From: Candidatus Woesearchaeota archaeon
Lineage (GTDB): Archaea > Nanobdellota > Nanobdellia > Woesearchaeales > UBA12501
DNA length: 6,753 nt
Direction: 5' to 3'
Assembly: GCA_016177315.1 (NCBI GenBank)
Contig: JACOVN010000041.1
Coordinates: 1-6,753, forward strand
Part shown: one piece after another, positions 1 through 4,377 of the stretch
How the letters are laid out: every line of letters starts with the position of its first letter
Position numbering within the stretch: position 1 is the stretch's first letter
Made by a program: the position numbers and the translations under genes
Notes under the pieces: generated by a model
Told to the model about the DNA's origin: nothing
The model's input: only the letters and a program-made list of their open reading frames with translations
Database searches by the model: none

Positions 1-480
1 GAGATTATTGCAACAGGAAAGCTAGGCGAGATTGCCAAGGAAGCAGTGAAGAATGTCTCTGCCATCATCAAAAAATATTTTGGAGAAGATATCAAGGAGA
101 AACATGATTTGTACGTGCAGTTCCTCCAGACGTATGAAGGGGTAGAGGGAGATTCTGCAAGCATTGCAGTAGCCACTTCCATCATTTCCGCCTTGAAGGA
201 CATTCCAGTCCGGCAGGATACGGCCATGACAGGAAGTTTGTCTGTCCGGGGAGAGGTATTGCCAGTAGGAGGGGTTTCTGCAAAAGTGGAAGCAGCGATT
301 GATGCAGGCCTCAAGCAAGTGATCGTGCCCAAGAGCAATGCCAAAGATATTATTGTCGATGGGCAGAGATTGAAGAAAATTAATATTATTTCTGTGGACA
401 ACATTGCAGATGTTCTCAGAGAGGCATTAGTGTGGAAGGGCAAGGAGCGAATTCTGAGGAAGATTGCGCGGGCTGGGTAG
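1..480 (+). CDS. lonB: Archaeal LonB ATP-dependent protease, C-terminal proteolytic domain (5' end outside window)
   Basis: The frame is open from base 1 and stops at TAG 478-480, giving 159 residues of a much longer protein. The visible part is the Lon peptidase (family S16) domain. The catalytic serine lies in EGDSAS (partial residue 52, codon 154-156) and the catalytic lysine in [10 protein letters not shown] (residue 95, codon 283-285), followed by the typical [18 protein letters not shown] segment. The block [16 protein letters not shown] is near-invariant in Lon proteases. LonB is the archaeal form: a hexameric, membrane-anchored AAA+ protease that unfolds and degrades damaged and regulatory proteins on the cytoplasmic face. 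The ATPase and membrane segments would lie upstream of base 1. The proteolytic part looks intact, with both dyad residues and a natural C-terminus. Its identity as Lon is very secure; LonB rather than bacterial LonA is inferred from the domain sequence and the archaeal context. Confidence 0.96.
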   Translation, partial: EIIATGKLGEIAKEAVKNVSAIIKKYFGEDIKEKHDLYVQFLQTYEGVEGDSASIAVATSIISALKDIPVRQDTAMTGSLSVRGEVLPVGGVSAKVEAAIDAGLKQVIVPKSNAKDIIVDGQRLKKINIISVDNIADVLREALVWKGKERILRKIARAG

Positions 481-503
481 AGGCAAAAACTTACAGAGAT
501 GGA

Positions 504-558
504 ATGGTTAAACCGCTTTTAACCATAGTTTCGACGACTTTGATTTTCCCCTCTCCCC
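504..558 (+). terminator. Candidate lonB terminator: 9-bp perfect hairpin followed by a T/pyrimidine tract
   Basis: ATGGTTAAA (504-512) is exactly complementary to TTTAACCAT (518-526), with a 5-nt CCGCT loop. A T-rich then C/T-rich stretch follows (539-558, including TTTT at 544-547). It starts 24 nt after the lonB stop and ends before the next TATA box, a sensible place for a terminator. The T-run is not directly against the stem, so it is not a textbook hairpin terminator. Archaeal termination relies mainly on T-tracts, and the palindrome could instead be a regulator binding site. Confidence 0.4.
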
Positions 559-577
559 ATCCTGCAGAAGGAAAAAC

Positions 578-586
578 TATATATAT
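578..586 (+). promoter_or_regulatory. TATA box of the mntA-hepT operon
   Basis: TATATATAT, preceded by the purine-rich GGAAAAAC, resembles a BRE/TATA pair bound by archaeal TFB and TBP. Its centre (582) is 27 nt before the ATG at 609. That places the expected transcription start on or next to the start codon, so the mRNA would be leaderless. This also argues against the in-frame upstream ATG at 591, which would lie outside the transcript. Confidence 0.68.
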
Positions 587-587
587 C

Positions 588-611
588 AGTATGTATGTAA
601 GTATGTATATG
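588..611 (+). repeat. Imperfect 12-bp tandem repeat spanning the transcription and translation start of mntA
   Basis: Two adjacent 12-mers, AGTATGTATGTA (588-599) and AGTATGTATATG (600-611), match at 10 of 12 positions, and the second ends in the chosen ATG. The repeat lies directly downstream of the TATA box, where a repressor could block transcription, so it is a candidate operator for antitoxin autoregulation. It could equally be a low-complexity TATG run. It produces three in-frame ATGs (591, 603, 609). Confidence 0.5.
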
Positions 612-1028
612 AAGCTGAAATGCAGGAATAAACAATGCCGCCATGCCTGGGACTATGGAGGGAAGGCGAAGTTCTACGCAAGCTGTCCGAGATGCAAAAG
701 CAGCGTGCGGATATCGAAAAGCAGCATTCTGCAGCCAGAGGAGATTATCCGGAAAATTGAGGAGCACAGGGAAAAGATCAGGCAATTTGGCGTGAAACGG
801 CTTATGCTGTTTGGCTCGCATGCGAGGAACAAGGCCAGCGAAGAGAGCGATATTGATTTCCTCGTAGAGTTCGAGAAAGGAAGAGGCTTGTTTGATGATT
901 ATGTGCATCTTTTGCAGTTTCTTCAAGATACCTTTAGGAGGGAGATTGATTTAGTGGAGCCAGGTCTCATCCGAGAGGAATTGAAACCATACATCCTAGG
1001 AGGGAAGAAAATTGAAGCGAAGATTTGA
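609..1028 (+). CDS. mntA: MntA-type nucleotidyltransferase antitoxin with an N-terminal zinc ribbon
   Basis: The protein has 139 residues in two parts. Residues 1-37 form a zinc ribbon (C5-x4-C10 ... C26-P-R-C29) with the archaeal WDYGGKAKFYASCPRC pattern. Residues 43-139 form a minimal nucleotidyltransferase with the signature GS-x10-D-x-D (G69, S70, D81, D83) and a likely third metal-binding acid at D114 (REIDLVEP). In type VII toxin-antitoxin systems MntA transfers AMP from ATP to a tyrosine of the HEPN toxin and silences it; all residues needed for that are visible. ATG 609 was chosen because it sits 27 nt after the TATA box and begins directly with the zinc ribbon. The frame is open upstream to 432, but that stretch runs through the lonB end and the promoter. 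It overlaps hepT by 17 nt. Plain MntA proteins lack a zinc ribbon, so this domain may add DNA or RNA binding (inference). The first cysteine pair has two more residues between the cysteines than the usual C-x2-C. Confidence 0.9.
   Translation: MKLKCRNKQCRHAWDYGGKAKFYASCPRCKSSVRISKSSILQPEEIIRKIEEHREKIRQFGVKRLMLFGSHARNKASEESDIDFLVEFEKGRGLFDDYVHLLQFLQDTFRREIDLVEPGLIREELKPYILGGKKIEAKI
998..1004 (+). promoter_or_regulatory. Strong Shine-Dalgarno deciding the TTG start of hepT
   Basis: AGGAGGG ends 7 nt before TTG 1012, within the 3' end of mntA. The next in-frame ATG of hepT encodes residue 105, far past the catalytic motif, so this site and the TTG define the start. Confidence 0.75.
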
Positions 1029-1359
1029 CCTTTATCTGAATGACATCCTTGAGGCTGTTGGAAAAATCCAAACATACACAGATGGATTAGACTTCCATAC
1101 ATTCATAAAGAATAGTTTAGTAGTAGAGGCGGTTTTACGGAATTTAGAAATCATCGGCGAGGCTGCGAGACAACTGCAGCAGGAGATAAAGGAAAAATAT
1201 GTTAGGATTCCTTGGAGGGATATTCAGGACTTTCGAATTATCGTTGCACATCGATATTGGGAAATTAACAAAGAGCGAGTCTGGGATATCATCCAAAATA
1301 AATTGGATCCACTCAGAAGGCAAATGGAAGCTATCTTGCAAAAGGAGCAATCGAAATAG
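1012..1359 (+). CDS. hepT: HepT-like HEPN-domain RNase toxin (DUF86 family)
   Basis: The protein has 115 residues, the normal length for the HepT/DUF86 family, and is predicted to be all-helical. It carries the HEPN signature R75-x4-H80-x-Y82 (FRIIVAHRYW), with the family features VVEAVLRNLEIIGEAA before it and IPWRDI just upstream of the arginine. R and H are the RNase catalytic pair and Y82 corresponds to the tyrosine AMPylated by MntA. HepT toxins cut RNA in the cytoplasm when released from the antitoxin. The start is TTG behind a strong Shine-Dalgarno inside mntA; the 17-nt overlap implies translational coupling on one mRNA. The position after R75 is isoleucine, where the family usually has a polar residue (often N), so RNase activity may be altered. 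Family assignment is secure; toxicity in this host is inferred. Confidence 0.92.
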   Translation: MKRRFDLYLNDILEAVGKIQTYTDGLDFHTFIKNSLVVEAVLRNLEIIGEAARQLQQEIKEKYVRIPWRDIQDFRIIVAHRYWEINKERVWDIIQNKLDPLRRQMEAILQKEQSK

Positions 1360-1396
1360 AACACCTTACTATGGCCGCTTTTCAGGCACCGCAACC

Positions 1397-1404
1397 TTTA
1401 TAAA
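1397..1404 (+). promoter_or_regulatory. TATA box of the envelope operon
   Basis: TTTATAAA lies in the 67-nt spacer after hepT, with its centre about 26.5 nt before ATG 1427. This matches the spacing seen at mntA and predicts another leaderless start. No Shine-Dalgarno precedes ATG 1427 (AAAAAAGGCAT only weakly resembles one). It separates the envelope genes from the toxin-antitoxin transcript, although read-through from hepT cannot be excluded because no clear terminator is seen in 1360-1396. Confidence 0.65.
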
Positions 1405-1426
1405 CAAAATCTCTTAAAAAAGGCAT

Positions 1427-2248
1427 ATGCGAAAAAAGAGGGTGAGAAAGCAAGATAGTGGGGTATCTCGCGCAAAACAGCAACAGCCTTCTCCGACGGA
1501 TCTGCATCGAAGGATCAGGACTATCCTCTATCCTCCTGGAAAAATACCTATCGGGATGAAAGCCCTGATTCTCTACAGCGTTGCCATAGCATTTCTATAC
1601 CTTTCCTATCTCTTCCTTGGCCTGTACCAGCAGAGCATGGTTGTGTTCCGGGTGTTCCAAGGCCCTATCCCACTGTACCTGCTCATCATCGGCCTTCTCC
1701 TTGCTGTGGTCTTCGGCATTGTAGAAAGGAAAGCGTGGGGATACCAGCTCACCATGGTATGGTTTTCGTTGAGCATTATCCTCTCCCTGATTTCCACAAC
1801 CTGGTTTGATCCGCAAACCTTTCCATTGATGAGAAGGTTGCTCTTCCTCTCTGCCTCTTCCATCATCCTCCTCGATCTCGTGGTTTTGTGGTATGTTTCC
1901 AAGAAAAAAGCTTATTTTTCCGGAAGGCCCTTCACGGTGACAAAAGCAGACAAGATTTTTGTGCATTTCCTCAGCATCTTCTGGCTGGTCATTATCCTCC
2001 TGAGTGGAGTGCTTGGCTGGAAATTTTACCAGCAAACGACAAACATTGCCGATGGCATTGTAGAGGAATTACGAGGTACAGGAATTGTACATGCATTGAT
2101 TCTCTGCGATTCCAAGCAGGGCATGGAGCAGGATGTCTGCTACACCGTTGTTGCAACCATATATCATACTGAACAGGATGTTGGAGGAATCTGTGAAAGA
2201 ATTTCCTCAGACTTTTTTACATTGACCTGTTACCAGGTACGAGCATGA
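1427..2248 (+). CDS. Five-TM membrane protein with a four-cysteine C-terminal tail, unknown function
   Basis: No family is recognised in this 273-aa protein. Residues 1-43 are hydrophilic and strongly basic (MRKKRVRKQ at the start) and should lie in the cytoplasm. Five hydrophobic segments follow, near residues 44-66, 80-99, 106-126, 137-157 and 177-198. By the positive-inside rule the last 75 residues then face outward. This tail contains four cysteines (227, 238, 256, 268), enough for two disulfides, and short alternating hydrophobic stretches (GIVHALILCD, CYTVVATIYH) suggesting a small alpha/beta or beta domain. ATG 1427 sits 27 nt after a TATA box and is the first gene of an operon. Its TGA overlaps the next ATG (ATGA). 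The outward cysteine-rich tail fits the extracytoplasmic character of the two following proteins, so a role as membrane base or assembly partner is plausible but only inferred from context. Confidence 0.88.
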   Translation: MRKKRVRKQDSGVSRAKQQQPSPTDLHRRIRTILYPPGKIPIGMKALILYSVAIAFLYLSYLFLGLYQQSMVVFRVFQGPIPLYLLIIGLLLAVVFGIVERKAWGYQLTMVWFSLSIILSLISTTWFDPQTFPLMRRLLFLSASSIILLDLVVLWYVSKKKAYFSGRPFTVTKADKIFVHFLSIFWLVIILLSGVLGWKFYQQTTNIADGIVEELRGTGIVHALILCDSKQGMEQDVCYTVVATIYHTEQDVGGICERISSDFFTLTCYQVRA

Positions 2249-4377
2249 ACCAGCAAAGAAAAGGCCAGCTGTCGATATTTTTGATACTCGGCATTCTCCT
2301 CCTCATCACCACCGCTATTGTCCTCTACCTCCAAGGCAAAATTCTCGGAGAGAAGACATTCAAGCCAGTGATCGACGAGGTCCCCTTAGAGTTCCAGCCT
2401 ATTAAGGACTACATGGACCGGTGCATAGAAGAAACGAGCATGGAAGCAATCACGCTGCTTGGCCTCCATGGCGGCTACATCGGATTGGAGCCAGGAGATG
2501 CTCTCTATACAAAGACTGCCTTTCAGACAGACCCCGCAGGGGTTAATCCAACAGAATCGGATGCTGTCACATTCACCGAAGGGAGCAACTGGAAGATTCC
2601 CTATTGGTACCATCTGGAGAGCAAGAATGGCTGTACTGGCAATTGCGAGTTTGCAAGTTTACAACCACCACTGTATCGAAAAGATGGATCCAATTCCATA
2701 GAAGCCCAACTGGATGTTTATATCCAGGAACATCTCCAGGAATGCTTGCAGCAGTTCCGGGATTTTGAAAAACAAGGGTTTCATGTCACAGAAGAGGGGA
2801 AGCTTCAAGTAGTAAGCTTAATTGGCAAAGAGCAGATGAACGTATACCTTACCTATCCTCTTGCCGTGCAGAGTGAATTTGGGGAGATCGATATCGAGAA
2901 TTTCGGCATCAGCCTGGATGTAGATCTCGATGATCTCTATAATCTTGCTGCTGCGATCACAACACTGCAGCAGCAGCACCGTTTCCTGGAGGCAAATGCC
3001 ATGAACCTTGTTGCAGGCTTCCAGGGCTTGGATGAGGAAAAATTGCCTCCATTGGCTGCAACGGATTTCTCCAGCAAGTCCTTGGTCTGGAGCGAGGAGG
3101 CAGTGAAGCAGAAGATCCAGAACCAATTAGCAGTATACTTGCAAAGACTGAAAATGGAGAATACGAAGAATTTCCAGCCGTACCGATTTTCGAATGCTCT
3201 GAAGCAGGGTTTGCACGAGAATTTTATGATCCCCAATACACAACAGTACCGGGAGGAAGCAGTGGAATTCACCTACTTGCCCATTTGGCCGATCTATTTG
3301 GATGTTGGCGAGGGACAAGTGTCCACGAGCCAGGGCGCGATGAACACCTTCTTCTCCTGGCTGCCCATCAAGCAGTATGCAACCCCTTATGATATTTCCT
3401 ATCCCGTTGTTGTAGAGCTCTCTCAGCCAGAAGCATTCCAGAAAAGGGGGTATAAGTTCTACTTCGCCTTGGAAGGAAACATCCGGAATAATTTGCCTAT
3501 GGATGCGGACTTTATTCCGCTTCGGAAGGCCAATCTGGGAGAGACAGGGCAGTTCTGCAACCCCAACCAGAGAAATTCTGGAGAGATTGAAGTGGAGGTC
3601 AAGGACAGCGAAGGGAATGCGGTAGAACATGCTGCCATTGTCTTTGCTGCACGGGAATCCTGTCTGCTTGGCAACACTGCTCTTGAGAATGCTCGCACCA
3701 TATTCCGAGGAAAGTTTCCCGTGGGGATTGGCAGCTTGCGAGTGGAGCATCCAGATTACTTCACGGCCGTTGTTCCCTTCTCCACCGCGTTGGATAAGGA
3801 AGAGAGAGTCACGGTAGAGCTCCAGAGAATCGTGGAGAAGGAAATCAGGGTTATGAAGAAGAACCTATTCAAGCAGAATGGATGGTTTGTGCATCCTGAT
3901 CCGATACCGCTTAAGAAAAACGAACGGGCATTGGTGATCCTGGATCGAGTGAAAGAAACACCTTTGGAAGAAGATTTCACTTCTGTGGTAGAAGTTAGAG
4001 GTACAGAAACCGCAACCATACAACTGGTGCCTGGCAACTATGTGGTGCAAGTACAGATCATTGCGGAAAATACCCCTGTTATCATTCCTGAGAAGAAGAG
4101 ATGCAAGAGAGCGGGATTCAAGAGAGAGTGCGTGACTATCCCTCAAACAACGGTTGCTGAGGATGATTACTTTGGAGGAAACATGCAGTTGCAGTGGGAC
4201 TTGTCATCGTTCCAGCTTTATAGGAATACGGTGATACGGTTCCATGGACTCTTCCTCGATCTGCCCGGAACGCCGATACAAGCAAGAGATATTGAGGATC
4301 TGCAGATGCTTGACCAGTTTGACGAAATCGTGCAACAGAAGAAGGCAGAACTGCTGCCGAGGTTTGAGACGAAATGA
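2245..4377 (+). CDS. Large surface protein with a pilin-like (KGQ) N-terminal anchor, DPANN type, unknown function
   Basis: The protein has 710 residues. It begins MNQQRKGQLSIF followed by a single hydrophobic segment (about residues 9-30) and then an entirely soluble remainder, so it should be anchored once with the bulk outside. RKG|QLS resembles an archaeal class III (prepilin) signal, but the glutamate expected at +5 after cleavage is absent (F instead), so it may stay uncleaved. Residues 50-90 (DYMDRCIEETSMEAITLLGLHGGYIGLE) and 155-210 (a helix with C167, then FEKQGFHV and a YPLAV strand) resemble, from memory, conserved blocks of DPANN KGQ proteins of unknown role. Residues 444-530 look like a carboxypeptidase-regulatory/Ig-like beta-sandwich (EVEVKDSEGNAVEHAAIVF), and 560-605 like a second, PEGA-like one (LVPGNYVVQVQI). 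ATG 2245 overlaps the previous stop (ATGA), with AGGT at 2235-2238 as a short Shine-Dalgarno. The operon context suggests a cell-surface complex; no enzymatic motif is visible. Confidence 0.9.
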   Translation: MNQQRKGQLSIFLILGILLLITTAIVLYLQGKILGEKTFKPVIDEVPLEFQPIKDYMDRCIEETSMEAITLLGLHGGYIGLEPGDALYTKTAFQTDPAGVNPTESDAVTFTEGSNWKIPYWYHLESKNGCTGNCEFASLQPPLYRKDGSNSIEAQLDVYIQEHLQECLQQFRDFEKQGFHVTEEGKLQVVSLIGKEQMNVYLTYPLAVQSEFGEIDIENFGISLDVDLDDLYNLAAAITTLQQQHRFLEANAMNLVAGFQGLDEEKLPPLAATDFSSKSLVWSEEAVKQKIQNQLAVYLQRLKMENTKNFQPYRFSNALKQGLHENFMIPNTQQYREEAVEFTYLPIWPIYLDVGEGQVSTSQGAMNTFFSWLPIKQYATPYDISYPVVVELSQPEAFQKRGYKFYFALEGNIRNNLPMDADFIPLRKANLGETGQFCNPNQRNSGEIEVEVKDSEGNAVEHAAIVFAARESCLLGNTALENARTIFRGKFPVGIGSLRVEHPDYFTAVVPFSTALDKEERVTVELQRIVEKEIRVMKKNLFKQNGWFVHPDPIPLKKNERALVILDRVKETPLEEDFTSVVEVRGTETATIQLVPGNYVVQVQIIAENTPVIIPEKKRCKRAGFKRECVTIPQTTVAEDDYFGGNMQLQWDLSSFQLYRNTVIRFHGLFLDLPGTPIQARDIEDLQMLDQFDEIVQQKKAELLPRFETK

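Noticed and set aside
432..608. Longer mntA start (in-frame from 432, or ATG at 591)
   Set aside because: The extra stretch overlaps the lonB end and covers the hairpin and TATA box, and its translation does not look like a protein domain. ATG 591 lies only 9 nt past the TATA centre, upstream of the expected transcript start.
1375..1382. CCGCTTTT octamer shared by both intergenic spacers (also 513-520)
   Set aside because: It is only eight bases, at different distances from the two TATA boxes, and within a hairpin in one case only; chance is the simpler explanation.
1199..1417. Small + strand open frame of 72 codons overlapping the hepT end
   Set aside because: It is an alternative frame inside hepT with no Shine-Dalgarno and no recognisable product; hepT is well supported by its motif.
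2967..2978. Short CAG-rich run
   Set aside because: It encodes LQQQH inside the surface protein; it is only a few codons and unremarkable.
3127..3750. Open frame of 207 codons on the - strand
   Set aside because: It is antisense to the 710-aa surface protein gene, with no plausible protein features of its own.
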